In this document: one piece after another, positions 45,627 to 58,061 of the stretch
Position numbering within the stretch: position 1 is the stretch's first letter
Layout of the letters: each line of letters opens with the position of its first letter
Assembly: GCA_022495995.1 (NCBI GenBank)
Contig: JAFEMH010000938.1
Location: 186,001 to 250,000 of the forward strand
DNA: 64,000 nucleotides
Source of the DNA: Adenophora triphylla var. japonica
Lineage: Eukaryota > Streptophyta > Magnoliopsida > Asterales > Campanulaceae
Direction: 5' to 3'
Program-made: the position numbers and the translations under genes
The notes under the pieces: model-generated
What the model saw: only the letters and a program-made list of their open reading frames with translations
Databases searched by the model: none
What the model was told of the DNA's origin: nothing

Positions 45627-48600
45627 ATGGAAGTTGTTCTTCAAACAAAGGGTCTTTTATCCCTACCCTCAAACCCCCAATCCAGAGCTTTCTTAAACCC
45701 ACCTCAATTCCAGGGCGTTCGTCAAAGATTCAGTCCCTTGAAAGCTAAAATTTCAACTGGGGTTTCCTTATCTCGTTCTGGATTGGGAAATTTTCAAGGG
45801 TTTGTTACAAACCCACAACTTGTTTGTCATAATGTCCCAAAGGGTAAAGCTTTGCGTATTTGCAAGGTTCAGGCTTCAGCCTCAGCTGATGGTCAACCCC
45901 TCTTTGCAGAGGAAGAGCCGCCCAAGTTTTTGGGTATTGAAGCTGTCACCTTGAAGAAGATTATACCCCTTGGGTTGATGTTCTTTTGTATTCTCTTCAA
46001 TTACACTATCCTTAGGGATACTAAAGATGTTTTGGTTGTCACTGCTAAGGGTTCTAGTGCTGAAATTATACCTTTCTTGAAAACTTGGGTCAATTTGCCT
46101 ATGGCTATTGGGTTTATGGTCTTGTATACGAAATTGGCTAATGTCTTGCCTAAGCAGGCTCTATTCTATACTGTTATGATGCCCTTTATTGCTTTCTTTG
46201 GGGCTTTTGGGTTTGTTTTGTATCCTATGAGCAATTACTTTCACCCTACCGTTCTTGCTGATAGGCTTCTTGCGACTCTTGGTCCTCGATTCATGGGCCC
46301 CCTTGCGATTATGAGGATCTGGAGTTTTTGTTTGTTTTATGTCATGGCTGAGCTTTGGGGGAGTGTTGTGGTTTCAGTGCTGTTTTGGGGGTTTGCCAAT
46401 CAGGTGATGGTTTCACCTTTGTTTTCTTATAATTTTAGGCCTTCACATATACTAGTTAATTACATTGTGAATTTATGGATTGAGATTGTATTATTGCTGT
46501 AGTTTTCATGATAATCTGGCTTCATCAGTTTACTTGATTGTTTAAGAATTATGCCTGAGCTTTTGTTTTTTTTATTGTCAAAGATAGCTGGTTTATCATT
46601 TATGCTGTTTCTTGGTATTTGTCTTACTAAAGGAGATTCCTAATGGTATATCTATCTTGTTGAGGATGGTCAAACCCCTAGGTTTAATCCTTTAAGGACA
46701 ATTATGGGGTGGCAATTTTAGGTTGGTTAAATAGTATTCACATACCATGAATTCATACGATTGAGGTCTGGGCACATTGACTAACTAATTGGAATGTGAT
46801 AACTTGTTCCTCCAGTGTAGTTTGGTCATCTGCTAATGGTTGGTGGATTTGTTAATTCTGTTGTTTCCTTTTCATGCTCAGCTGTATAATACATTGCATA
46901 TGTATGCATGGTTTTATGTGTCATGATTGTATGATTAAATGATGGTCCTTTCGATGTTTATGCATTTCTGTTGGTGGTGTTTTGCTTTAGAATTTGAACT
47001 GCTTGCATGCTTATTAATGCTCTCCTGATACGGGATTTATCTGCACAACAGAAAATTATCTCCATACTGGCATCTCACTTCATACTGTTGCTCTTCCGTT
47101 TTCTTTTCATTTCTGATTGACTGATGCCAGTGGATGAAGAGATTCTATCTTATCCTATCTTGCTACTCTTGTGATTAACTGATGGTTCGGTTCACATTCT
47201 TAAAGGATTAATAAAAATGTTAATACAATAATTTATGTTTTTGTATCCATACCCTGTTTTCTCTACCTCAACGTTGTACATATCAGAAAAAAGGATTTAA
47301 TATCCAAACTATTGTTGCTGTTTTATGTCGGGTTAGGTTCTTTCTCACTAAATGCCATGCCATGCCTTATCTATTGTCTTGCTACCAGAATGTCATTGTC
47401 AATTGTATTTATTTTTTTCTCTTTGTTTCTTGCTTCTTGATATGATTATTTGGTGCCACCTTTAGTTTCAGACCCATGCCACTGATTAAGTGATTCAGTT
47501 TGCTTTTTTTTTTTTTTTGCCTATGCATACTTAATTAATTATTTTATGCTTACTGTTGCTATATATGTTTGTTTCATGCTGCTACTTGATTCTTACATCG
47601 CGAGTTAGTTCCTGAATGCACATTTGTAGGGTAAATATATGTTGAGAGATGATGATATTTGTCTTCTCAGATTAGATAATTCATGTCTTTTCTTGCTTGT
47701 CAAGAAAGCAAAGAACATGAATTGTTTTCTTGTTCCTTTCTCTTTCCTCCTATTTCCTTCCCATCAAGTGCTTGTGATAAGAGAGGAGAAGAAATTACCC
47801 AGACGAATCCTACTTTACACAACAATAGAGGAGAAAGTTCTGTGTGATGCTTGTATCTTTATATACATGTTGAAATGATGTTTAATTCTGTCTGATTATT
47901 TGTGTAGACTTAATGAGTTCTAGCTAATTTTGGGTGGAGGTTGAATTTGACTTCAATTCCATGGTTAATATTGCAGATAACTACAGTTGATGAAGCGAAG
48001 AAATTCTATCCTCTGTTTGGACTGGGAGCTAACGTTGCTCTAATTTTCTCTGGCCGTACAGTGAAGTACTTTTCTAATTTGAGGCAGAACTTAGGCCCTG
48101 GAGTTGATGGATGGGCCATATCCTTGAAAGGAATGATGAGCATTGTTGTGGTGATGGGGCTTGCCATCTGCGGTCTTTATTGGTGGGTGAATACTTTTGT
48201 TCCTGCCCCTACCCGTAGTATAAAGAAGAAGGTTCGTCTTCTGAATTATCTTTGCAGCTTATTATCTTTATTCTCTCTCAAGCTTCCTTAGTTATTGTAT
48301 AAAATGAGAAAATATAATTTGGATCATATAATCTAATAAAATTGATTTAACTTCTTTCAAATGCAGTCGAAGCCGAAAATGGGGACAATGGAGAGTATAA
48401 AATTCTTGGTGTCGTCACCATACATTAGGGATCTTGCCACCCTTGTTGTAGCATATGGTATTAGCATCAATCTTGTTGAGGTCACCTGGAAATCCAAGCT
48501 CAAGGCTCAGGTAAAAAAATGTTTAATTCATTTTTTTTTTGAACTTTTAACTTTAAATTTGCACGTAAATTTGACCCTTCTCCCTCTATCTCTCTCAGTT

Positions 48601-49585
48601 CCCTAGCCCCAATGAGTACTCTTCCTTCATGGGTGATTTCTCTACAGCAACTGGAATAGCCACTTTTACAATGATGCTTCTCAGCCAATGGGTATTTAAC
48701 AAGTATGGTTGGGGAGTTGCTGCTAAGATTACTCCCACAGTTCTGCTAGTTACAGGCGTGGGCTTCTTCTCTCTCATTCTATTCGGTGATCCCCTTGGAC
48801 CTGGACTTGCTAAGTTCGGGATTACTCCACTTTTAGCAGCTGTCTATGTTGGTGCTTTGCAAAACATTTTCAGCAAGAGTGCCAAGTACAGCTTATTCGA
48901 CCCTTGCAAAGAAATGGCTTATATACCGTTGGATGAGGAAACTAAGGTTTGATTTGCTCCCTATAACTAACACTATTGAATCCTAATTGGTTATGCTTAT
49001 ACTCCGTGTCCCAGAATAAATGTCGCACCTTGACTTTGTTGGTCAACAACTAAGTTGAACTTTGACCAAAAAGTTATAAAAAATTACTGTTCTAAAAATG
49101 GTTATTGATATACGAATTAAAACACTATCCGTAACTATTTTTTCAAAAAAGTAAGTGCAAAATTTATTTTGGGACGGAGGGAGTATATGAAATAAAATCT
49201 AATCTAATCTACTCTCTCTCTCACAAACACACAGTTGAAGGGTAAGGCTGCCATTGATGTGGTCTGCAATCCATTGGGGAAGTCTGGAGGTGCTTTAATC
49301 CAGCAGTTTATGATCTTAACATTTGGGTCGCTTGCCAATTCGACCCCATACCTTGGAGCAATACTACTGGTGATTGTTGGTGGATGGTTAGGGGCAGCAA
49401 AGTCATTGGATACACAGTTCACTGCTTTACGGCAAGAAGAAGAGCTTGAAAAGGAGATGGAAAGAGCTGCTGTGAAAATTCAAGTTATGCCTCAAAGTGA
49501 TGGTGGGAATGGATCGTCATTTAACCCAACTGGAGGGGACTCCAGCAGCAGTTCTTCCCCCTCGTTTCCTCCTCGCAATGCGTAA
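45627..49585 (+). CDS. NTT: plastid ATP/ADP translocase (NTT/TLC family)
   Basis: Five exons, 45627-46403, 47977-48231, 48367-48510, 48599-48946 and 49235-49585, all joined in phase 0, encode 624 residues, the usual NTT length. The protein exchanges cytosolic ATP for stromal ADP across the inner plastid envelope, supplying heterotrophic plastids and night-time chloroplasts. A Ser/Thr-rich transit peptide spans about residues 1-80. The TLC domain starts at FLGIEAVTLKKIIPLG; RDTKDVLVVTAKGSSAEIIP, PMSNYFHP, AELWGSVVVSVLFWGFANQ, EAKKFYPLFGLGANVALI and GKSGGALIQQF are hallmark blocks, with about 11-12 membrane spans. The tail is charged, then Ser/Pro-rich (EEELEKEMERAAVKIQ). A GTG in frame at 45615 was passed over for the ATG at 45627. 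Intron 1 is 1.6 kb and intron 4 contains a Stowaway MITE. It looks intact; isoform 1 or 2 cannot be told apart. Confidence 0.95.
49002..49183. mobile_element. Stowaway-type MITE in NTT intron 4
   Basis: It starts CTCCGTGTCCCAGAATAAAT and ends ATTTATTTTGGGACGGAGGGAG. TA lies on both sides (49000-49001 and 49184-49185). 182 bp, non-coding. Confidence 0.85.
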
Positions 49586-49934
49586 AAAAATAATGAAGGA
49601 ATTGGCTGATTGGGGATGTGGTTGCCAGGTGGGTGGCCTTGTTTCATTTTAGGAATTTTACAAATTATAGGAAGAATGAAAAACTTGGTTGTAGGGCTTT
49701 GTCATATTTACAGAAACAAGGGGAACCAGGAAAGCACCAAATATGTTAGCAAATTCTGTTAGTTCTTAATTTAAGTTTTGGTTTGTAGAATTAGTGTTGG
49801 ATATTTTTGTTTTTGTTTTTAACTGTATTGTTTATTTATTTCAAAGGTTACTCGGTTTCTGATAGTTTATTTTCGAGGATGAAGGTTTAGCTTACTGCTT
49901 ACAGTATCAAAATGAGCCTTCAACAGACTGAAGC
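49586..49934. other. NTT 3' region
   Basis: Probable 3' untranslated region of the translocase gene; nothing else seen. Confidence 0.55.
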
Positions 49935-49942
49935 TGAGTTGA

Positions 49943-49948
<6 letters not shown>

Positions 49949-49990
<42 letters not shown>

Positions 49991-50409
49991 ATATCCAGGT
50001 TCCAGCCGACTAATCCTCACCATGCACTGCGCCCCTCGGTATGCGGAGGTAAATCGCGGATGTCTTATGCGCAACTGGCGGCGCACTTATACTCCAGAGC
50101 GAGCCCTCCTACAAGGCAATTGCATCACTATTACATCACCAAATGGCTGCTCCAAATTTCCACCGCCAAAGTGGCACTTACATCACTCTTACAACACCAT
50201 TTGTTCTTTCCACTTTCCCGCCAAGATTCGAACTCCCACACCGAGGCATGCCCGGAATCTTCCTTAACCGCACCTGGACGGATGTGACTCGAGGCTCCTG
50301 AAATCCTAGGAAAGAATTAAACCACACAAGATTCCCCCAAGGGGAATCGAACTCGTGACCTCCCCGAAGGGAAGCCACTACAATACCATCAGGCCAGGAG
50401 ACCTTTGGT
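49949..50409 (-). mobile_element. SINE retrotransposon with tRNA-derived head
   Basis: On the minus strand, from 50409, the head has an A-box-like TGGCCTGATGGTA (about 50397-50385) and B box GAGTTCGATTCCCC (about 50357-50344). A 460-bp body ends in an A tail, seen as the T run at 49949-49989. A 14-bp direct duplication, TGAGTTGAGCCCTT, flanks it (49935-49948 and 50410-50423). The 14-bp site and the A tail fit LINE-driven insertion. The length is large for a plant SINE. It lies about 360 bp past the NTT stop codon. Confidence 0.88.
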
Positions 50410-50423
50410 TGAGTTGAGCCCTT

Positions 50424-50883
50424 CTTTATAGAGATCAACTGATTCACAGGCAAATAATGGCCAAGTAAAAAAGCAAATACATTCCTTATGATTCTAGATC
50501 TTTAATAAAAAGAAATATCTACTCATTAATATGATGCGGGAAATGATAGGTATCAACCGTATTCCAGCAATAGATTGTAATCCAGATAATATAACATGAA
50601 ATCACGAACAAACGACTAGCCGGGATGGTATACGGCTAACACCCTCCGGCGTGACGATGAGACTACGAGTTATATTATGATATAAACTGTATGGAAATAA
50701 CGTAATCTCAAAATAACAAAGATGACATTACCTTTTTACGTTGGATGTTGTCTGATATATATAATGGTGATATGGAATGTTTACGAATCCCTTGGATCGC
50801 GGAGACAATGGGGCGTAACGGTCTCCGCAATTGTAGGAGACGGTTACGAATCACGACGTAGATAAGCACACGTGTTGTTTGGT
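50424..50883. other. possible left part of an LTR-element remnant
   Basis: No gene seen. This stretch may belong to the long terminal repeat whose readable part starts at about 50884. Confidence 0.4.
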
Positions 50884-52562
50884 CGAGGTCGCCTGAGTAT
50901 TCGAGGTCGACCTGAATTCGCGCCTTAGCTAGGCAGAGATCGCACAAGTAGGAGATCGTATGTCGGACAAAGCTAGGTCGGGACCAAGAAAGGTCGGACA
51001 ATGAGCTAGGTCGACTTATCTGTATTGATGGCCCTGAGGATTTGTATCTGCTTTGTAGGCCCACTTTATTCGACGTAACTCTGAAATGTTGTGAACCTTG
51101 GGCTTTATGCGTTGGGCCCAACCCATTACTTTTATTCCGTTCAGTGGCCCGCAACTTTCTGAATTGACTTGTCGATCAGGAAGTTAGTGGAAGGTCGACT
51201 TGATAGAAGTAGGTCGCTCTCGACGATTGACTTTTGGCGGTTGGATATGCTTTTTAATGCACCGTAATTTTCGCCTTAATGAGACAGTTCTGGCGATTGG
51301 ACAACTGCATTGGGAACCGGCAATATCCTTTAATTTCTGACATTCGAACGGTTATGTCCCCTACCCTTTCCAATTCAGGTAAGAAAAAAGAGGAGTATAA
51401 AAGGAAGGATTCTAAACCTTTCCAAACTTTATAATCTTCAAGCATTCATAAAATCCAGCAAGAGTAAAAGCAAGGAGCCCGATTTTTCGGTGCTATCCAG
51501 CTTTCCCGTTTCGTCGTTGAGTTCTACCCTTCCAAATGCTCTAGGTTTACTTTTGAGCTTCCCCTTTTATTCCGCCATTTTTAGGACCTTTGGCTTCGAG
51601 CTAGGAGTTAGTTATGGCTATAACTGTGTTAACCTTAGGATTTACAAAATATTAGAAGGTCCATGTAGAGAATTGACCCGAGGTGAGTGTATCACCATAT
51701 TACATAGGTGGAGTCCATTTTATGGTGAGATAGGGTTTCCAACAGGTGAGAGCATAGAGGACTTAGAGACGGGTGATCCACGGATTATCCATTTCTGTCT
51801 CTTCAACAAACTCATTGACCATCTTATCATCTTCTATATTAAGTACAATAAACCCCATTTTCCTATAGAGAGGTTAGCATTCATAGAGGAATCTAGGTCG
51901 TTCTTAGATAGCTCAAACTTATCTTCTACTAGTTCTGATTCTCCTGTTTCTGTGTCTTTTGTAAATATGGCTGCAAAACAATCTTCAAGTTTTGCCTCGT
52001 CGAGCTCCTCCTCCGGCAATATTGTGAACATATTTTGCTTGACCGTGTTACCAGGCCTCAATGAGAGGGGACATGTGGTCCTCAGCCGGCCATTGGGAAG
52101 AAGAATGATGATTCCCGTATCAAGATCCTTCATGACTTCTTCGAGGTGCCTTAAGATGATTTTCATTTGACCCATTTCACTGAAAGGCAAATGAAAGCAC
52201 AATATTGGATACATTGGGGCTTGAGCAGCACAAGAGTAGCTTTCTATTACAGCCAATTTGAGGCCGACCAGTGCCTACCCCTTGACCCCTTCATCTGATT
52301 ATTCGAGGTCGATCTGAGTATTCGAGGTCGACCTGAATTCGTGTATTAGCCGAGTAGAGATCGCACAAGTAGAAGATCGTATGTCGGACAATGCTAGATC
52401 GAGACCAATGAAGGTTGTACAATGAGCTGAGTTGATTGATCTGTATTGATGGGCCTGAGGATTTGTAGCTGCTTTTTAGGCCCACTTTATTCGATGTACG
52501 TCTAAAATGTTGTGAACCTTGGGCTTTATACATTGGGCTGGCCCATTACTTTTATTATGTTC
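50884..52562 (+). mobile_element. degenerate LTR retrotransposon remnant
   Basis: A block of about 265 bp at 50884-51146 recurs at 52296-52562 in direct orientation with many differences (shared phrases: tattcgaggtcgacctgaattc, cacttttattcgatgtac-like, ttgtgaaccttgggctttat). A TATA-like tataaaagg at 51396 and the following leader fit an LTR promoter and R region. Exact ends and target duplication were not found. The interior has a frame at 51490-52170 with MAAKQSSSFASSSSSSGN and other low-identity stretches that could be a gag remnant. Orientation is inferred from the TATA box. Confidence 0.55.
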
Positions 52563-53151
52563 AGATTTTATCACATCTTTTTTTGGTTTTTTTTTTTTCT
52601 CAAGGGCGATGTTATGTTGTTTGTCTTTTAACTTCTGGGCCGGTATCAAGGCATAATAAGCCATACTATGAATAATGTAAGTCCATTACAAAATGAGTTC
52701 TGCAGAAACACCTGATGTTTTACCCAACCTTAAGCATTTTGACTGATATCTTGGATAAAAACAGTTTTTCACCTTTTTATATAAAATTTAAATTTTCAAA
52801 TATTGCCAAATTAACTGCAACCTTACACACCACATTCAAAACAGGCAAAATGGGACACATCATACTTTAGACAAGACAAATTTTATTAATGTCAATATTC
52901 CATGCAATTTAACAACACAATGGCATATTTTGTCCCATTCCCCTCTTCGAAAACGACTTGAAACTCCTTTTCTTTTCTTTTTTTTTTTTTCCAAACTAAC
53001 CCTATTATTTTCTCCAAATATGAAATAACCTCTTTCCCAAGGGCAGTCCTGTCAAACACAAAAGCATAGCAAAACCTGAAGGAGAGAAACCTGTGACACT
53101 CATTCTTTACCCTTTTATCCACTGCTTATCACATGTTCTTGTAGTAGTATT
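52563..53151. other. upstream region of the first NPH3-family gene
   Basis: No BTB-coding exon is visible here in any frame, which supports a BTB-less gene. There are T-rich runs at about 52576-52600 and 52970-52992. Confidence 0.5.
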
Positions 53152-54820
53152 ATGATGAACAAGCTAGCATTGCAGAATTCCGGCAATCTTTCCTCTAAAC
53201 CGCCACACTTCTCCGGCGAATGCTGGTTCGACGACGCCAGCATTCTCGACATTGACCATTTTGTGAAAACGCTGGCCGGAGTTAAGGCCAAGGGGGTACG
53301 GCCCGACCTCATTGGTTCCATTATCACTCATTACGCATCAAAATGGCTTCCCGAACTCTCTGGGGAGCCTCAAGAAGACAATGCCGTAACCAATACCCAC
53401 GAAACGTCTCCATCCACTTCTTGGATGAAGAAGAGATTTTTCTTGGAAACGCTCGTGGGAATTCTTCCACCGGAAAAGGACTCCATCCCTTGCAACTTCC
53501 TCTTGCGACTACTCAAGAACGCAAACATGGTAGGGGTAGAATCGTCATTTAGAGAAGAGCTAGAGAAGCGGATAGCAAAGCAGCTTGAGCAGGCCAGTCT
53601 AAGGGAGCTTTTGATACCATCTTTTAGTCATACTTGTGGGACATTACTAGATGTGGAGCTGGTTATTAGGATGGTTAAGGGGTTTGTGGAATTGGATGGA
53701 GTTAGAAATGGAGCTGCCATGGTTAAGGTAGCAAGACTAGTTGACTCATACCTTGCTGAAGCTGCTGCTGATGTGAATCTGACGCTGTCAGAGTTCTTGG
53801 CCCTTGCTCGAGTTCTTCCTGCCCAAGCCCGTGCAATGGATGATGGTTTATATCGTGCCATTGATATATACCTCAAAGTATGTTTTTACTAATGTCTTAA
53901 GTTAGTTTTGATCTTTCCTATATCTGTCGAGGCAATTATCACACATTGAAAATTAACTAGCGTCGTTCAATATATAAAGATCATGGGTTACTTCTTGAGA
54001 TGAAGCCCAGGACTTTATCATAGTATCATGGCCTATTATCTCACTTCGGGAATTAATAAGTTGTCCTACCTCTCCGTCCCAAAATAAATATCTGATTTTT
54101 TTTTCAAACATTAAATATGGGATGGAGGGAGTATATGATTTATTTTCTCAAAACCTTCTTAAGCAATTACCCACATTTATCTCTATTTTTGGGAATTTAT
54201 CATCTTATATGGTCTCAAAACCATCTTAAGCGACTTCCCCTCGTTTTATCTCTATTTTGGGTATTTTTATCGGCTTATATAGGTACTCTGTTTTTGGGCA
54301 GGCGCATCCAGATGTTTCAAAGGAGGAAAGAAAAGTTCTCTGCAAATTAATCGATTGTCAAAAGCTTTCTGTTGAGGCATCTCTCCATGCTGCTCAAAAC
54401 GAGCGTTTACCTGTCAGAGCAGTAATCCAAGTGCTATTTTCAGAGCAAAGCAAGCTCAATTGCCAGATTGATTGGAGTAGATCTTTTAGTACAGCTCGAA
54501 GTCCAAACATTGGACTTGATTTTCAAGAAAGTGGGGCGCATTCTAAGCGGCAAATGACAGCTCAGCAAATGGAGATAAGGAAGTTGAATGAAGATGTTCA
54601 TAGACTCCAAAGCCAGTGTTTTACTATGCAAGGACAGATTGATAAGTTGTCGAAGAAGAAGAAAGGCTTTTTCAGTTGGAAGAAGCTCGGTATTAGTCCC
54701 TCCACCACCATGAGTTTAGCAGTGTCTGACAAGATTGAGGTGTCTAGAGAAATGAAAGGTGATTCGAGCACCGGGAGACAAACTCCGGTAAACGGAAAGA
54801 TGAAGATGGTACGGGGATAA
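53152..54820 (+). CDS. NPH3-family protein without BTB domain, tandem copy 1
   Basis: Two exons, 53152-53877 and 54302-54820, phase 0, 414 residues. NPH3-family proteins work in plasma-membrane signalling (phototropism, auxin transport); most carry an N-terminal BTB/POZ domain that joins CUL3 ligases. Here the protein starts MMNKLALQNSGN and enters the NPH3 domain at WFDDASILDIDHFVKTLAGV, then KAKGVRPDLIGSIITHYASK, SWMKKRFFLETLVGILPPEK, IPSFSHTCGTLLDVELVIRM, LYRAIDIYLKAHPDVSKEER and CQKLSVEASLHAAQNERLPV. A C-terminal coiled coil (QMEIRKLNEDVHRLQSQC) and basic KKKKGFFSWKK tail follow. No BTB segment exists upstream. This matches the small BTB-less class (Arabidopsis At1g52770 and At3g15570 from memory). 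The intron contains a 63-bp Stowaway-like MITE. Confidence 0.88.
54069..54131. mobile_element. miniature Stowaway-like MITE in the NPH3 copy 1 intron
   Basis: It starts CCTCTCCGTCCCAAAATAAA (from the base after TA at 54067-54068) and ends ATGGGATGGAGGGAG before TA (54132-54133). 63 bp, shorter than a usual Stowaway and perhaps internally deleted. Confidence 0.65.
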
Positions 54821-56223
54821 AGTCAATGTCCTGGTCAACAATTCATAATCACTGTAACAAGAAACTATCTTTTCTTATTGCTTCTGTTCTAACAATTTGA
54901 TTTTCTTGTATATTGTCTATGTAACTTCTCTAAACCAATTGCCAAGTTTAGCAAATCTTGAATTACAGTTCATTGCTTCAATTCTTGTGCAAGGCCAATT
55001 AAGGATAAAAATGGAATACGAGAATTTGTGTGAGTTGTCTGTCCCTAGCATCCAAGAGTAAGACCTACTCTAAAGCAACAATAACTGTTAAACCAACAGT
55101 ATATTTTTGAATTATTTTCAGATATTTATCTACCCAGAACAAAAATGGACATTCACATGGGACGGAGGGAGTATGAAATAACCATACCGTTAATTAGAAC
55201 AGGGCCCGGAGCCTTGCTGTTGTAGTTCGAGCATTGACAGTTACACTCAGCCAGCACCAGGCTGCTGTTCTGCTATCAAACAAAGGAAATTACGGTTCAC
55301 GTGAGAGACTTAGCATACGAATCGCAGAGTTTGGCATACGTCAAAATTTGGTACTAAGGCATCTTTTAGGACCCTTAAATAAGACGGAAAGCAACTGCTA
55401 TCATTAATTACCAGCTCGAAACAGGACAAAGTTGGATTTTGTACGTCTTGTCTCCACACTGATATTCTTTTTCCCTGAAAGCTCCTGCAAGTTGGTTAAG
55501 AATCGTAAATAACTAACTAAATTATGTGTAGTTTAGTCAAGCTTATATACAACATGTTCATATCAGTGCTCGTAATTCAAAATTTGAGCCATTTCATGTA
55601 ATTATAGTATAATTACGATATAAACTAAGCAAGCATGCATTAAAACTTTAAGCTATTGCTATAATGACGAGAGCTGTCTGTGACTTGTGTCAACTGTACA
55701 AGTGAAGACGTCGCCAAATTGTCAACTAGACTCGGATTTTTCTTGTACATATGTACTTTAGTTGACAAGAAATATTCATAGGATACCTCTCATTTGTAGT
55801 GAGTATATGAAGGCCAACTCGCTCTCAACGTCTGCATAACCAGAGAGGACAGATTTCCTTAAATGCAATGCTGCACTTAAATACAAGCATATGTGTTTTC
55901 TTCAATGAAGAACAAAAGTTTCATTGCACGACAATGCTACCATGAGAGAGACTTGAATCAGGCATCTATTTCTCTCTTTCACTCTTCTTCTTCCTAACCA
56001 GCTTAAAAAATAAAAAACAAAAACAAAGACAAGTTCTTATTTTCCTACCAACAAAATGGAAACATCTTAACCTCAAGACTACATGTGGTTCTACTGGTTT
56101 CCTTACCCTTTTTATCTTTTCTTGTCCGAGTACGTTTACTTATATCAAAATGAACTTTCTCTTTAGAAATCCCATGCATCAACCTACCTCTCTGTTAGTC
56201 ACTACTCACCATTCTTTCCCACT
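54821..56223. other. spacer between the tandem NPH3-family genes
   Basis: Mostly non-coding. Near 55150-55175 is a Stowaway end (gacattcacatgggacgg..gagta). On the minus strand, 55484-55412 and about 55276-55195 look like two small exons (the second reads LVLAECNCQCSNYNSKAPGP), but I could not settle a frame or family. Confidence 0.4.
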
Positions 56224-57511
56224 ATGACAGATTTTCCAGAATCCAACAGTTCTTCTTGCATGCTAACAAACCTTAATGCAGCAAAATGCAGGTCAGGTGA
56301 CTGTACATTTAGTCATGATATTGACTCTTTCCTAAAAGCTCTCTCAAACATCAAGGCCAAAGGCATCAAGGGAGACCAAATTGGTTCCATCATAACAAGT
56401 TACGCTTCCAAATGTCTCCCTGAACTATGTGAAGATTCATTAGAAAAAGGGCTTTCAGATATTGCAGAGAGTAGTGTCACTTCTTCTTGGATGAAAAAGA
56501 GGTTCATTATTGAAACCATAGTGGGAATTCTCCCTCCGTACCCAGAAAAAGACTCCATAAGCTGTAATTTCCTATTGAGACTTCTTCGACTTGCCAATGT
56601 TGTGCAGGTGGAGCCGAGTTATCGAGCTGAGTTAGAGAGACGGATATCGTGCCAACTTGACGAGGCCACACTGAAAGAGCTTATGATACCATCTTTTAGT
56701 CACACGTGTGGGACTTTACTAGATATAGAGCTGGTTTTCAGACTAGTCGAGAGATTTGTAAATTTAAGTGGTGATGGTCTTACGAATGGAAGTGCAATAA
56801 TCAAGGTGGCAAAGCTAGTGGACTCTTATCTTGAAGAAGCTGCCAGTGATTCCAATTTCATGGCATCCCAGTTCATATCTCTTGCTGGAGCTCTTCCTGC
56901 CACTGCTCGTTCTACACATGACAGTTTATATCGTGCCATTGATATTTACCTCAAAGTAAGTTACACACACACACACACATGTATACCATGCTACTAGTCT
57001 GTCCCAAAATGAATGTCCAAATCATGAGGAAATTTTGGGACGAAGGGAGCATGCCCTGAGTTTTCACTCTTTTAATACCCAATAATATGCATAATGTCTG
57101 ACTGATATCTTTTCTCAGGCTCATACGGGGGTTTCAAAGGAAGAAAGGAAGAGTCTTTGTAAACTTTTTGATATTCAGAAACTGACACCAGAGGCATCTC
57201 TTCATGCTGCTCACAATGAGAGATTACATATCCGATCACTAATCCAAGCGCTCTTCTTGGAACAAACTAAGCTTATCCGTTCTATTGACTCGACTGAATC
57301 CTTTAGTAAGGACCGACTGCAAAACCCTGTGGTTAATCTTGATCCCAATGACCGTTGCCATTCAAAGCGTGAAAGGATTTCCCAGCAACTGGAGATAAGG
57401 AAGTTGAAAGAAGAAGTTCTTTGTCTACAGAGTCAATGCCATTCCATGCACAAACAGATTGAGAGGTTACTGAAGAAAAAGAAAAGGCTAGCGCTTTTTA
57501 CTTGGAAGTAG
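56224..57511 (+). CDS. NPH3-family protein without BTB domain, tandem copy 2
   Basis: Two exons, 56224-56955 and 57119-57511, phase 0, 374 residues. It has the same exon structure as copy 1, splitting at the same codon (IYLK|AH). The NPH3 domain runs from DIDSFLKALSNIKAKGIKGD through SWMKKRFIIETIVGILPPYP, IPSFSHTCGTLLDIELVFRL, LYRAIDIYLK and LTPEASLHAAHNERLHIRSL. The coiled coil (QQLEIRKLKEEVLCLQSQ) and basic KKKKRLALFTWK end are kept. The WFDDA entry motif of copy 1 is replaced by a divergent CTFSHDIDSF, and the C-terminal tail after FTWK is missing, so copy 2 is the more derived. Their roughly 60-65% similarity by eye indicates an old duplication. Confidence 0.87.
56997..57050. mobile_element. 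miniature Stowaway-like MITE in the NPH3 copy 2 intron
   Basis: About 54 bp: AGTCTGTCCCAAAATGAATG at the left and ATTTTGGGACGAAGGGAG at the right, inverted. The flanking TA is not clear. A CA repeat (56963-56980) lies beside the donor. Confidence 0.55.
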
Positions 57512-58061
57512 GGTGCTGGCTACTTTCAGGACACTGTGTGGCATTGGCTGATAAGGCAAGGAGATAGAAAGAAAAGATGATATGGGGTTTGGAAGATTAT
57601 CACTGATAAATATGAAGACAAACCTTGATCTAAAATTGATTTCACCCAGACTTCATACTTTCTCGTTTATAAGAATTTTCTATTTTATTTTTTATTTTTT
57701 TAAAAGTTGGAATAAAAGATCTAGCAATTTTGATTTACGATTTAATTAACTGAGGCTTATTTATTTGTTCTTATTAATTAATTATTTATTTGTTTTTGTT
57801 AATCCGTTGGTAGCCATGGTTTTCCATGGCTGGTGAAGACTGAAGAGCCATGGGTGTTCAGGCTAACCAAGAATTTAAGCTCATGTAGTAGAGCGCAAGC
57901 AAGCATAGACTGCAACAAAATACTTCTATTAATTGCAATACAATTCAAAAGGAGAGGCTGCATGAATATTTGCAGATTCAGCAGCTAATCACAGCAAACA
58001 AAATTATTCAAGTAGAATCACAAGTTTTATAAACGCGTAGTAAACTTTACCCTTTCAGCAT
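57512..58061. other. spacer between NPH3 copy 2 and the DUF2921 gene
   Basis: 3' regions of two convergent genes; no further gene seen. Confidence 0.55.

Noticed and set aside
50344..50405. tRNA gene on the minus strand
   Set aside because: A and B boxes are present but the cloverleaf and acceptor stem are missing; explained by the SINE head.
55195..55484. small cysteine-rich secreted peptide gene on the minus strand
   Set aside because: Two exon-like segments exist but no start codon, consistent frame or known family could be fixed.
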